This document shows, piece after piece, positions 48,554-61,253 of a stretch of 64,000 nt of DNA. A program made the position numbers and the translations under genes. The DNA lies in the NCBI GenBank assembly GCA_023313575.1, contig JAJTTP010000017.1, positions 1 through 64,000 on the forward strand, written 5' to 3'. The notes beneath the pieces are model-generated. The model searched no databases, was not told where the DNA came from, and saw only the letters and a program-made list of their open reading frames with translations. Every line of letters begins with the position of its first letter. The stretch's first letter is position 1. Origin of the DNA: Eutypella sp. D-1 (lineage: Eukaryota > Ascomycota > Sordariomycetes > Xylariales > Diatrypaceae).

Positions 48554-50038
48554 ATGTCGGACAAAAAGACAGACGACTACACCATTCGCATGCCCGAATC
48601 AGGGTATCGCGAGGAGAAGGAACCCTTCGTTATTCCGACGCGACCACCGAGAGCCCATTCACATAACAGTGTCGCCTCCCCCCTTGCCCATATCGAGAAT
48701 AATCCGCTGATCTCCATTCTCGCCTACTGTCTGTCGTCCATCAGTATGACCGTGGTGAATAAATATGTCGTCTCCGGACACGAGTGGAACATGAACTTCT
48801 TCTACCTGGCAGTTCAGGTGAGCCGGACCACACGAGAAAGAATAACAAGACAAACATGATCACCGCTGACTACTAACACACCTTCACTTCCTCTAGTCTA
48901 TCGTCTGCATTCTCACAATCGAAGCCTGCAAGCAATTTGGTTTGATCAAGAACCTAGCCCCTTTCGACGTGAACAAGGGCAAGCGATGTGAGTATAGATA
49001 AGGGGGCAGGGAAACGATGGGTCAATGGGAGGAGGCGGGGGGGGGGGGGGCGTGGTGGATTCCATATAAACGCGTCGACATCTCGACATCTCGACATCCG
49101 GCTAATCTTGTGTGTATCGCTTCAGGGTTTCCCATTTCTCTCCTGCTTGTCGGCATGATCTACACAAGCACGAAATCTCTCCAATACCTGTCCGTCCCCG
49201 TATACACCATCTTCAAGAACCTGACCATCATTGTCATCGCCTATGGTGAGGTCTTGTGGTTCGGCGGAAGCGTCACGCCCCTCGCTTTGCTATCTTTCGG
49301 CCTTATGGTTCTCAGCTCTGTCGTCGCCGCCTGGGCTGATACCAGAAGCGCCGCCGAAACGCCCGAAGCCGCTGCCGCCCTCGCTACTCTCAATGCCGGC
49401 TATGCTTGGATGGGCATGAACGTCTTTTGTACCGCCTCATATATCCTCAGCATGCGCAAAGTTATCAAGAGCATGAACTTCAAGGACTGGGACAGTAAGC
49501 TTTAACCATCAATCACCGACTACTAACCAGCTGCTTAGCGGCGACAAAGGTCCCGAAAGCGCCGAAGACAAGAGTACTGGGCTAATTACTGTACACAGGC
49601 ATGTTTTACAACAACCTCCTCACGATCCCTGTCCTCATCGTCTGCTCGCTTCTGGTCGAGGACTGGTCCAGTGCCAACTTCTACAAGAACTTCCCACCGG
49701 AGTCGCGAAACTCTCTGATGATCGGTATGATCTACTCGGGCATGGCCGCTATCTTCATCTCCTACTGCTCCGCTTGGTGCATCCGAGTGACTTCTTCGAC
49801 GACGTATTCCATGGTTGGGGCTCTCAACAAGCTTCCTATCGCCATTAGCGGTCTTATCTTCTTCGCCGCTCCTGTGACGGTTGGCAGCGTGTCAGCTATC
49901 TTCATCGGCTTCGTCAGCGGCATGGTGTATGCCTGGGCCAAGGTGCGCCAGTCGCAGGCGTCCAAGAACTCATTGCCGACAACGCAACCCACGATCAGCG
50001 CGAGCTCGGCAAGCAACCGCGATGCCGCGAACTCGTAG
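48554..50038 (+). CDS. gmt1: Golgi GDP-mannose transporter
   Basis: Four exons: 48554-48817, 48897-48987, 49126-49494, 49599-50038; 1164 nt, 387 aa. The hydrophilic N-terminus is about 50 residues, followed by about ten hydrophobic segments typical of nucleotide-sugar transporters. Hallmarks are [17 protein letters not shown] and [18 protein letters not shown] is the GDP-mannose-binding motif of the VRG4 family. It exchanges cytosolic GDP-mannose for GMP to feed Golgi mannosylation, usually essential in fungi. Intron 2 carries a long G-run (about 49037-49050). The C-terminal tail is Ser-rich and cytosolic. Confidence 0.95.
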
Positions 50039-51655
50039 GAGGAGCCACGCAGGGTGAACAGCGCTACAGCTATACGCGGCGACAAAAACCAATACCGCGA
50101 CTGTGGAGGATTGGGGAAGGGCTCTGAAGGAATGCTGCAAGTTCTCGAGAGCGGCCATGGGCGTACTCTGCCGAAACTCGATGCTGCGACTGTATAATAC
50201 CTGCCCGCCTCAGAACAAAGGGCACAGAGGGATTATATTCTCCCTCGTTAGAGTTCCGTACATGCTGCGTGTAAGCGTGTAAAGGGGGTGTGTGGCGGGG
50301 AGTCCAGGGTTCGACATTACAGACGGAGCAAAAATTGACAGGCTGACGATGCTAGGCCTGAGGAAAAGGATGCTTGATGACACAACTGGGTGGTATGAAA
50401 TGATGGTTTTTTTTTGGGGGGGGGGGGGCGCAGTGTTGAGTATTTAATTAGGACTTGGGCGTCAGTGTCGCCATGATCCGTTTTGTCATGACCACCACAA
50501 TTACTTCATAATCTCATCTGGGCCGAAATCTGATAGACGGACAGGGCATTGTCAGATCGGGGACATACTCTTTTACCCAACCATTATTTACTACGCCGTG
50601 TGATATTGCCAATGGTAGGATTGATCAATTTCATCATGATATAGATGCTTTGCAGTGGCTGGTCTAATTGCCTGCCGGTTCTTCGACTAGGCAGGTGAGT
50701 TGTCGCTGCAACACCTGACAGCTAGCACATGAGCAGGCATGAATCAGCTATGTCATTGATGTACGTCCAATATTTGGTTATACAATCTATTTACAATGAG
50801 GTATATACTCCATATGGGAACCTACCCTAGGTAGGTAGTAGGTATGTAGTTAGTTATGAACATGTTGGTTTGAAGTGGCATGTGATTATATCACCTACGC
50901 ACCATAGGTGAATACAGGCATATATACTAGGTACTTGTATACATGCCTGCACAATGCCCTAAAAACTGTTAGTAGTAACAGGTCTTATTATAACTATCGT
51001 AACTTATCGATAGCCGATAACCAATGACTATGATAAGACTTTTTTATTAGCAGGGGGTCTGTCCGTAGGGTACAGATATTAAGACATTACAAGTACATAA
51101 GTACATACTTGGTAGGTCGTTACATCATAATAAAGCTTGGAGAGAAACCTCGGTAGCAGGATTACATGCTATTTTACTTCTATTTATTTATCAAGCTGTA
51201 GCCACCACCTCTACTACCAACCTTTACATGATATTTCAGTCTCTCATCACCTCTCCCGCCACGTCCAGCTACGTCACGTCATCGTGCCTGTCACCTGTCT
51301 AGACATGCATGTGAAGGCGGTCTCAACGATTGAGATACAGTATACTTGACTTGAGAACATCTATATTTGAATTATGCATGTACAGGGTTTCTTCTCATAA
51401 GAGTCTACACTCAACTACACACCCACTCTCTCTCTCTCTGCTTCTCTCTCTCTCTCTGCTTCTCTCTCTCTCTCTGCTTCTCTCTCTCTCTCTGCTTCTC
51501 TCTCTCTCTCTGCTTCTCTCTCTCTCTCTGCTTCTCTCTCTCTCTCTCTGCTTCTCTCTCTCTCTCTGTGTCTCTGTCTCTCAATTTCTATATCCAGCGT
51601 CGTCGCCGAATTATCACGTTATCGTGTTTGGTTCCAAGCAGCCAAAGTGTAGAGG
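50039..51655. other. Intergenic region before the MBOAT gene
   Basis: No gene recognised. Contains a T-run/G-run at about 50409-50429, TAGGTAGGTA motifs at about 50828-50845, and a CT-rich minisatellite at 51425-51583 that ends about 70 bp upstream of the ale1 ATG. Confidence 0.5.
51425..51583 (+). repeat. CT-rich 18-bp minisatellite
   Basis: About eight units of TCTCTCTCTCTCTGCTTC with length variation. It sits in the probable promoter or 5' UTR of the downstream acyltransferase gene. Long open frames across it (Leu-Ser or Ser-Leu-Cys-Phe repeats) are products of the repeat and not genes. Confidence 0.9.
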
Positions 51656-53643
51656 ATGTTACCTTACATCAACTATCGTATGGATTTACCTCCCTTTTAA
51701 TTATGAATACCAAATACCCTTAACCTCCTTTACTGACTCTCCCGATTCATCTATCATCTAGCCTTTGAGCAAATCTCGACTGCGACGGGAGCCTCTACCG
51801 ATGAGCGTAAGGCTTTTTTAGCCCTTCAGAGCTTACTCGTCAACCTCACTAACACACACATACAGTCAAACTCATATTCTCCATTCTGGTTTCCTACCCC
51901 CTTGCTGGCGTGCTGAAGCGAATACCTGATACCAAACCCCACAACAAGAATATCTTCATAATCAGGTATGAATATATACCCTCCTATATTGCCTCCTACA
52001 TTCCTCCTACCTAGTGATGACCCGGCCCATCATGACTGACTGACTGACTTCTTTTCTTCTTCTTCTAAGTGTTGCACTTTTCTATCTAGTTGGCTTGTTT
52101 TCCCTATGGACCGGCGTGCGCACCCTCTTCATCGCCTCGGCTGGGACCTACGGCCTTGCTTACTTTCTTCGAACCTCCCCTTACATGCCATGGCTGGCCT
52201 TCGTTTTCCTCATGGCCCATACCGCCATGAACCAGCTATCCCGCCAGTTCGCTGACAGTCCCTCCACCGTCGATATCACCGGTGCGCAGATGGTTCTCGT
52301 CATGAAGCTGTCAGCCTTTGCATGGAACGTGGCCGACGGCACCCTCCCCGACGACCAGCTTAGCGACTTCCAGAGAGACAGGAGAATCATCCAATTGCCA
52401 GGACTCCTCGACTACGCCGCATATGTCCTGTTCTTCCCTTCTCTGCTAACCGGGCCGGCATTTGATTATAACGAGTACCGTGGCTGGATCGATACTAGCA
52501 TGTTCGACGTTCCCGCCTCCGTCGATCCCACAAAGAAACCTCCCACTAGGAAGAAGCGCAAGATACCCAGGAGTGCCACGCCCGCCATGTGGAAAATGGC
52601 TGCTGGCCTCGTATGGCTCGTTCTCTTCTTGAAGTTCAGTGCCTGGTACTCACCGGCTGTGTTCTCATCAGACGCCTATCACGCCCATAGCTTTCTTGTT
52701 CGCGTCTTCACCGTCCACATGGTCGGCTTTACCGCGCGGTTCAAGTACTATGCGGTCTGGTCTCTTTCCGAGGGCGCATGTATCCTGGCAGGCCTGGGCT
52801 ACAATGGAGTAGACCCCGTAACGGGGAAGGTCTCATGGGATCGTCTGCAGAACATAAACCCCTGGGGAGTTGAGTTCGCCCAGAACAGCCGAGCTTATCT
52901 GGGGAATTGGAACATGAACACCAATAAGTGGCTCCGCTACTACGTTTATCTACGCGTCACTCCCAGGAACAAGAAGCCCGGTTTCCGTGCAAGCATGGCC
53001 ACCTTTGTGACCAGTGCCTTTTGGCATGGCTTCTATCCCGGATACTATCTCGCCTTTATGCTGGGCAGCTTCGTACAAACCGCCGCCAAGAGTATGTCAT
53101 ATAGCCTCTAATTATCCCATGCCCAAACTACGACCAAGCTAACTCGCCATTCTAGACCTCCGGCGATACATCCGGCCATTCTTCCTGGACCCCACCAGTC
53201 AGCAGCCGTTGCCGAGTAAGAAGTATTACGATTTCCTGTCGTGGTTCGTTACGCAAGTGACGTTCTCTTTCGTCGCTGCTCCCTTCGTCATCCTGCGTCT
53301 AGATGAGTCCATCGCGGTCTGGGCTAGTGTATACTTCTATGCCGTAGTGGGGACAGTCTTCAGCATGATTTTCTTTGCCTCGCCCGCCAAAGTCTACCTG
53401 CGCCAGTTGCTCGAGAAGCGTGCCAAGGATGCTGGTGGCAAGCTGGTTAGGTCCATCAGCACGGACAGTCTGGCAGGAGGCAGGAGGCCTGAGCCTGTCC
53501 TCGGTATTGGTGACCCCGTCAAGGACATCGGCGAAGCTGTCGAGGAGATCAGGGCTGAGGTCGAGAAGGCGCACGCAAGGCAGAGATCCCGTGACCAGAA
53601 AGGAAAGAAAGAGAAACCCCATGAGGCCAAGAAGGAACTGTGA
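51656..53643 (+). CDS. ale1: Lysophospholipid acyltransferase, MBOAT family (Ale1 type)
   Basis: Five exons: 51656-51677 (22 nt), 51762-51806 (45 nt), 51866-51965, 52070-53091, 53156-53643; 1677 nt, 558 aa. The first three small exons give MLPYINYPFEQIS-TATGASTDELKLIF, matching the usual family start. The MBOAT core has multiple membrane helices, the Asn-containing NPWGVEFAQNSRAYLGNWN region and catalytic His in FWHGFYPGYY (about residue 375). It re-acylates lysophospholipids in the ER (Lands cycle). The C-terminal roughly 70 residues are charged and Lys-rich, likely cytosolic. The CT minisatellite lies just upstream. Confidence 0.93.
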
Positions 53644-54876
53644 AGTGTTTTCAATGGTCTGCCAAACATTGGGCCTTGGTCGTTGATTACGGTCCCCTCC
53701 CCACGTCTACGTCTTTCCTATAACCTACATGATGGTATCAGAGTCAGGGGCCGGTGAACATGGTGAGGTCTGGATACCCATAATGTATAGATTAATCAGT
53801 ATTGTATAGAAAAACGGAGGCGTAGAAAGCACGTGGCGAAGTAGAGTGTCCGGATAATGCCGATACATTCACATAATATCACATAGTCATGGCAATGGTG
53901 AAGCTTTTATCGAGTCCGCACTTGTTTAACCGGATAGTAATAACGAGCGTACTATCCATGAGCACACCGACATGGAGCACGAAACAGGCCAGCGAATTCG
54001 GAGGCTTCCCCTAAGGGGCCTGGGCTAGTTTTTATTTTTATTTTACTCTTACACCATGTAACGATTGCTCTTCGAGGTCGATGACTGCCTCCTCTCCACC
54101 TCATGTTTAGTCAAAAAGTCTCACCGACTCCAGAAAAGCAAGGGGGGGTATTGGAATGTGCCATCCGTATGTACGCCTCAGCTTTTTGTTTCAGTCGCGC
54201 CCCATACCACCACGCCTGACCCATCGCTCCCTCGATTGGTATCTCCGATCCTATACAATACACACAAAAGGCCCCAATTACACCATTATATATCATGAAA
54301 AAACAATTGTGTGGATAAGTTCGTTTCGCGACGACTGTTTCGGGGCTCCATGGAAAATAGTCTCGTTTTAAATCGAACGCACGCTCAAGAGGTTAAAAAA
54401 TTGCAACTGGCAAAATCTAGATCAGACCAGAAATCCGGTTGCGCGTAGTCGCTCCATAATCATATAAATGTCATATCATAGCGTTATTGAAAAAAGGCGT
54501 AAAAAGGGGGCGTAAAAAAGAAGTAGATAGAAAATGAAGGTCGGAAAAAACGCCCTGCAAGATCCTTCTCGAGAAGGAAGCAAATCTATCCGCTGTAAGA
54601 ATAGCTGTGTGTGGGCTCATAAAATCGTCCATGATTGCAAAAAAGAAGGGGCAATAAAAGACGTCATAAAAATCGTCCCAGTTATGTCCGCTGGTGTTGT
54701 CGTTGTTGAATGTCATTGTCGCTGTCGTGTCGCTGTCACTGTCACTGTCGTGATGACTTCCGCTCAAAATAGCTGTACTTCCTCCCATATAAAATCAGGA
54801 TTATGATCGTATGCGCGTGGTACGTGTATGTTTGTTGTAATGCTTGTTGTGTTCGTCCCTTAGAATGCCGTCGTGG
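53644..54876. other. Convergent intergenic region
   Basis: Between the 3' ends of ale1 and the Ser-rich protein gene. Short open frames (for example 54471-54806 on both strands) are low-complexity and lack recognisable domains; no gene called. Confidence 0.5.
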
Positions 54877-57784
54877 TCATGATTGGCCCCATCCCTGCCG
54901 CGTGCCGACCACAACCAGGGCAATGATGGCGCCAATAATTAGTAGGCCGACGACGGACATAACTCGGTTGAGGTTCCTCCACCATCTCGCGTTTTGGTAT
55001 CGTGTATCGTCGATCGGTGCGACTCGTTGATCGAGATTCTCAGCTTGTTGGGCACCAATACCCAATCCCGTTGCGCTGCCGTCTCGCTCGAACATCTCCG
55101 TAACCGGCTTAGGCGGTAGAGGAAGGAAGGAGGCGACCATCCACGCTGGCGTCCGTTAGTCAGACTCGAATAATCACTCTACTGGTAGCTCGCATCACGT
55201 ACCTAGAGGAAGGCCAAACCCCACGGCGAAGAGGAGCACCTGGATGTTGACTAATCCGAACATTCCACCTTCAGGCGTCCATGGCATAGAAGGCGGTTCG
55301 AAAATGCTGTAGCGGATCGCCCTTCGATCGAAGCGTAAATGTGGCGACCAGACGCTGGAGGTTTTCTTCTTTGGACCTAACCTTAGTACCTCCACACCTT
55401 CTGTGGGGGACATACCCTCGACCGAAGCCTCCTGATCGTCCTGGGCCGGCGCTGTTCTTGGCCGCCGGCGGGGGTTCCATATATTCGAGGGGCCGTGGTC
55501 CTCGGCTGGGGAGCCAGTCGCGAACGAACTTCCGGGACGACTCGGTGAGGACTCTGCGAGTGATTGCATCGACGGATTCCGCATGAGCCAGCGCCTCTCA
55601 CCACTACCGTAGTAGAGCCTAGTTTCAAGATTAGCCCTGGGTGCCACTTTGGTTTCATGGTTAGTGATGGACAAACCTAGCCCAGGTGGGAAGAGCTGCA
55701 GCAGTGAGACTTCCCGCGCGGGAGCTAGCTGAAGAGTGCAACTCTCGGTCAGACCCACGGCGGGAGAGATGGCCCCCTGTTCGCGACCAGGATCGTTTAT
55801 GTTGAAGCTGGTGCTGCTGGAGATCGGCTAGTCCGTCCCCGTGCTCATCGAGATGTCGCACGGCGGGGCTTGGAAGAGCGCCTCTCATATAAGCCGAACT
55901 CGGTGGCTCCAATGATTCGGAAGACTGTAGCGCTTCTTCCTGAACCGGAGACGACGGCATGCTCAGCAGCTGCCTGCTGTGCCTGCTTCCGAGCGCACTG
56001 CTTCCCGATCGCGAGGCAGCCGTCGCAAGGCGACTGTATTCGCTGCCCTCGTACTCGGACGCCACTGGCGAAAGCTGCGCGTTCCATGGGTGGGGGGCCG
56101 GTTCCATGCGAGTTCGGTGCGATACAGGGCCAGACTGGCCAACCCATGTGGGCGCCTGGACGGAGGAGGCGGACGGTGAACGATTAAGACGAACTAGATT
56201 CGGTAGATTTGGTGCCGCGGATACTAAGAGCGAGGCAGTATCCTGACTGATGATGCTCGAGATGGAGGAGAACGAGTTTGCGCGGCCTCTGAGTGAAGAC
56301 TCCCTAGATATCTGCCGATAATAGCCAAACCTTTCCAGCGATGACCGCTTCCGGGGGACCAGTGGTGGTATTACTAGACTCTCCTGTGAGTACTGATCCC
56401 GTATATGTTCAGATAGGCTGTCGTTGGAATATTGCGGGCGCGGCCGGCGAGAGGTGGTAGCGACTGTGGACGGAGTTGTCGCGTGGACGACCAAGTTCCT
56501 GCTGACTGGCGTATCGAGGTACTCGGGCCCAGGCGAAGAAGCGAAGGGTGGGGCAGGAGAGGATTCTTGGATGATCCTGTAATTTGGTTCGCTCGATGGC
56601 AATGATGGTAACGATGTAGAGTCGAGGTTATCTGCCTCGTGGCCAGCTGGCGAACTATGACCGATGACTCTGAAGTTGGCGGTCTCGTCTGAGCTCGAAT
56701 CCGTGGCATCCGTTGAGGTGGAGTGCCCGGAGTTGAATGAGGGCTTTGATATATGACCGGAAGCTTCTGGGGGCGCAATCACTGCCTCGGGTAGCGGTGG
56801 TAACGACGTTGAGCTTACGGATCCTTCCTTTGACCTGCTTCTCCCCCTTTGCTGCGATTTCAAATCGGGTGTTTTGGGGACTTTGCGAAGACCACCGACC
56901 ATAGGATAGTCCCAGAACGAAGCAGTAGCAGGTCGCTTCGGGTCTTCCGTGTAGGTCAGAGAACTAGACGCATATGGTGAAACACCTCTCTCAGGCGCTG
57001 AGCTCGGCGGGGAGCTGGGAATTTGTGCGCTGGCGGTTCCGAATGAGCCGCGCTCACGGGAGGTGAACGTAGAGGTGTAAGAAGGCCCAGAGATCAAGCT
57101 GGACGCCGTCCTGTCCGACTGCTGGGGCGGCTTAACGTCTACAGAGAAGGTCCCGTCAGAACGAACGTTAATTACTCTACTTTGCCTTGATCGAGGTCGC
57201 TGGCGTGTTGGTGAAGGTGTCGCATTCTGGTTTCGAGAGTACTGAACGGGCTCACTCAAGCGCCTGCTCTTAGCGAGTAGCGGCCTGTTGTAGGCAGGGT
57301 TTTTTGGCGTGGGTGTGGAGGGTTCATTGCCAGACGATGCAGGAGACGGCCTGGATCCTGAAACGGCGCGAGTTCTCCTAGGCCATACCGGGGTTGAGGA
57401 GGCCGACGGGTCATAACTGTTGTCAAAGTCGTAGTCCTCTTCGGCCAGAGGGGTTCTGCTTCGGGTCCAGGTGGCACCAGTTGACTGGTCGCGGGTGTGA
57501 CGACTGCGATGACTGCTGCGATGGGTGTCATAGTAGTCTTGGTAATCATGGTAGCTGGTTCCAGCTTTCGGGTTTGTTTTTTGATCCTGGTTATGCTGGG
57601 TCCCGCTCCCTTCGGCTTCGGCCCCGGCCCCGGCTCCGGCTCCGGCTTGCTCTTCATCTTCATGTTCTGCTCTGGGTGGTGAATATGGAACGAGGCGAAT
57701 CTGTAGCTTATTCTTTTCCGAATTTGACCTCTCATGCAATGGTGTCCTCTGAGACTGGGATGAGCTCGGTGCTGACGAGGACAT
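54877..57784 (-). CDS. Fungal Ser-rich protein with conserved two-TM C-terminus
   Basis: Three exons: 57784-55677, 55618-55203, 55145-54877; 2793 nt, 930 aa. Residues 1 to about 690 are low-complexity, rich in Ser/Pro/Arg and probably disordered. The conserved part begins at LPTWARLYYGSGERRWL (across intron 1, weak GTTTGT donor). Then come a WSPHLRFDRRAIRYSIF block, a hydrophobic segment (NIQVLLFAVGFGLPLA), ASFLPLPPKP, RWWRNLNRVMSVVG and a final membrane helix (IIGAIIALVVVG). The pattern resembles a Pezizomycotina family usually annotated only as serine-rich protein; function unknown. Two helices with a long N-terminal tail suggest a membrane-anchored regulatory or scaffold protein, which is inference. 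Confidence 0.85.
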
Positions 57785-60700
57785 TCTGATTTACGGGCCC
57801 AGCCCGACAATAGTACACGGCCGATCCCCGCAAGTCGAGATTACAGTCCAACGCCGACTACAACGAACAGTGTTTTTTTTCTCCCAATCCTCGTGTCGAA
57901 CGAAGCATGCGATTAATGGTGATTATTTCCGGGCGGGACCTGTTGTATCTCCAACATGAATTACATCAATAACTGCAACAACAACAACAATAAGAACTCT
58001 CTCTACACGATCATCGGGCTTGCACTGAATCGGTCGTATGCAGTGCGTCGTCAAAGGCAAGAGTACTCGTATATCGGGTCGTAAAGATGGGCAGACAACA
58101 TGTAGTTAACGAATGTGAGCCAAGGAGTGAGCCAAGGAGGGTGTTGAAGCAAATAAGAGAACGAATAGGGGTGAGCAGCAAATCGAACAGCAAATGGAGC
58201 AGCAAGGTGAGCAACCAAGTTGAGATATTAGGGCAGCATGAGGTATGTGTATACCAAGGACAACGATAACAGCAACTACCAGATTAAACTGCAAACTGAG
58301 GCAAAAAAGAGTGACTAATAAGTAAGAGAGCGTGACCAATTCCACATAATGGGAATTGTATTATTCAGTGACTGCTATGAAAGCATAGCGAAACTGGAAA
58401 GCAGAGCAGCAGCTTGAGACGGACGATACGGACGAAACGCACGACGGACAGCAAGAGAAAGGACGGGATGGAACCTTGAAGGGGTCAGAAGCGTGGAAAG
58501 CAAGACAAATTCTGAAGCCCGAATATTCCTAACCAAAGAAAGAAGACAGCCGCACTGCTGCAGAGTAAACTTCCGCGCTTAGGCCAAAAGGATCCTTGAA
58601 TGGGGGTGGCCGCCAGCCATCTCCTAGCAATCCTAGCAAGCCTAGAGCTCTGTGTATGTACAGAGTAGTTTGGTAGTCTAGTGTACGGACTGACGGAGTA
58701 GTTCCTTCATTCTGTGGGCGATTTGGCGAGCCAAAAAAGTACAAGCGTTAGGAACTTTGGAAGGGTTTACGATAGAACCAGACCAACCGATTCGCTGAGG
58801 CCCTGAGAACGGGTCCGGAGGGTCTGGGGGTGGTCGTCGAGATCGGGGGGTGGAATGGTGGGTGGTTTGAAAAGTTTAGAATACAAGGATTAAGAATAAA
58901 CAACTTTGGAACTTACCGTAGTAGGAAGTGGATACAAGTCATAGCTTCTAAGGGGGCCGGGGAAGCTGAGATCATGAATAATAAAAAAAGAGCTATATAA
59001 AACACAACTGCTATAAGTCCGCGATGGCATCATTGTATATTATACTGAGTCTCTACTTAGGTGCAATGTACTGGCTTAGTATCACTTACTTCCATGTAGT
59101 TATCGCTGCCTACCTACTTTCTGCCTTAGATATCTTCCGGATTGATGGACGATACACACCTGGAAGGTAAGTATGTACTTAGGTATATACTTAGGTATAT
59201 ACACCTGGCCATATATGCAGGAGACATACATACTAGACATAACGCGTTTTGGGGGGTTTTCAGATGCAGGATGAAATGAGGTTGACGATAATTGTGGAGA
59301 TATACCTACCTAGCTGCCTAGGTAGGTACATACATACTGCGAGATGCAGACAGGTTGACTGGAAACTGCTACGACTTCTAAGGTTGTTACCACTTCTAGA
59401 CGATATTTGGAACCAGGTTATACCATGAGTCCACTGCTGTATTACTGCAAATTACTGCAAATTACTGCAAATTATTGCAAGTTCCAAGGTCGGTCCTCAA
59501 ATCAGAAAAAGGTAATTAATTATATGACAGCAGGAGGGAAGGACTCAGGGAAAGGGAACCCTGGAAGAGAAGGGAAGAGACAAATCGGTCTCGACGGTTT
59601 CTCATCTGGACCTCTCTCCTCCAGTTGCAGCGGTGAGAAGTTGTCATGTCCACAAAATTACCCCATACAGGTGTATATGAAACACACGAATACCCTTAGC
59701 GGTTAGCCTTTTCATCATCTCGACCGAAAAGAGATAATCCATGAACCCATCATCCATGATCAGACTGATCCATGATGTACCTACTAAGCCTACCTACACT
59801 ATGTAGGTACTTACTGCATTGTGGTATGAGTAGATACAACTAAGAAACAACGTTGAAATCTTTCCTATCGTGGTTTAAATCTTCCCACTTCCAGGTTCCT
59901 CTAGGTGGTGACCACTGGGCTACCACGACTTACCCCGGACCGTCACTAATTTTATCTACATACCTGCTAGTTAGGTATTTACTCAGAGGACCAGTCAGAA
60001 TACAGCTCACCGCCCTTGCAAGAATCGACGCGTCTGATTCGTTGTAAATGGGAAAGAGAGAAAAAAAAAAAGAAAGAAAGAAAATACAACCGAAAGCCCG
60101 GGCCGTCTTGACACCATCTAACTCATGTAAAATGAGTCGATAGAAGCCGCTCAGCACTGAGACAGCGTCTATTACCGATCTGCTGCCGCCAAATGATTTC
60201 CCATCTAACTTTATCTCGGCTACCTGGTATACTGGCGTGTATTCATTTTACCGCCCGCCGCCTAACGCTTTGCCGCCCCGGCGCCGTATAACACGACCTG
60301 GAGCAGCTCATGCAGCCACTGAAACCGCGCTTATACCATCCATGGGGTGTATATGATGTCGACCTACGTGATAGGCGCTTGTGCTTGATCGGCTCCAGTT
60401 AACGCGCTCCTGTCAACGCGTTTCTGAAATCTTATATACTACTAAGTAGGCATATATATAACCATTTACATTACAATCTGCACCTCGAGATCTAAATAGA
60501 AATCAAAGGCGTAATACGACACAACCAGAGCTAGCGACTAGGGGATATAGTTGGCATATATGGTGCCACGCGGCAACATATGCAGCCTCTAAACGCCGCT
60601 TATCCATGGGGCTTGATTTTCTTCTAGGGGCCATGATTTTGACGTTTTTACTTGGCAAACCTCCAGGAACTGGCAACATGTAATAATCCATGGGGAAAAA

Positions 60701-61253
60701 GCGTCTATGCCTACCAGCTAGTATCTCTCTCTCCACTGGTTCCTCCGACCAAAAACAAGCTTGCAAGCCCCGGCCCCTCATGTACACCCGTAGTACGTAG
60801 CGTACCTACTATCCAACCAACTATCTAAATGCCTCCAGGGCCGAAATATTATCGATCCATGAATAGAATGTACAGAGAAATTCAAGGCCTGAAGTTACCC
60901 GCCATACGTAGTCAAACCTTGTTTATGCGCATCAAATAGCTACTGTAGAACTCTACCTGCGGATATCCACACAATCCAGTGCCTTGGGTCCCGGGCCCCG
61001 ACACCCAGACCCAAGCAACCATCCTTGACAGCATTCTCTTAGGCCCGACATCCACCACTTCAAGATCACCACTCATTACCACCAACTTGAGCCGCATGCA
61101 CGCACGACGAAAAGGCGTTGCTGATACCGACCTTAGTACGGGCCTTGCCAGACGCCAACTTACCCGCCGCCACCATCCTCGGCTAGCTACCTACCTAACA
61201 GGGCTCTTTCTATCTTGAATAGTAAGGGGTCAGTCAAACCCAAGTCAAGAAAG
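57785..61253. other. Long divergent gene-free region
   Basis: About 3.5 kb between the starts of the Ser-rich gene (minus) and rce1 (plus). It holds short degenerate AGCAAAT/GAGC repeats at about 58165-58215, ACCTAGG/TAGGTA motifs at about 59165-59210 and 59306-59330, and a 10-bp tandem repeat at 59441-59480. Open frames are short and unconvincing. Unannotated RNA genes cannot be excluded. Confidence 0.5.
59441..59480 (+). repeat. 10-bp tandem repeat
   Basis: Four copies of ATTACTGCAA, the last with one change (ATTATTGCAA). Confidence 0.9.

Noticed and set aside
51330..51761. Leu/Ser-repeat open frames over the CT tract
   Set aside because: Products of a CT microsatellite-like repeat; the true ale1 start is at 51656 in a spliced structure.
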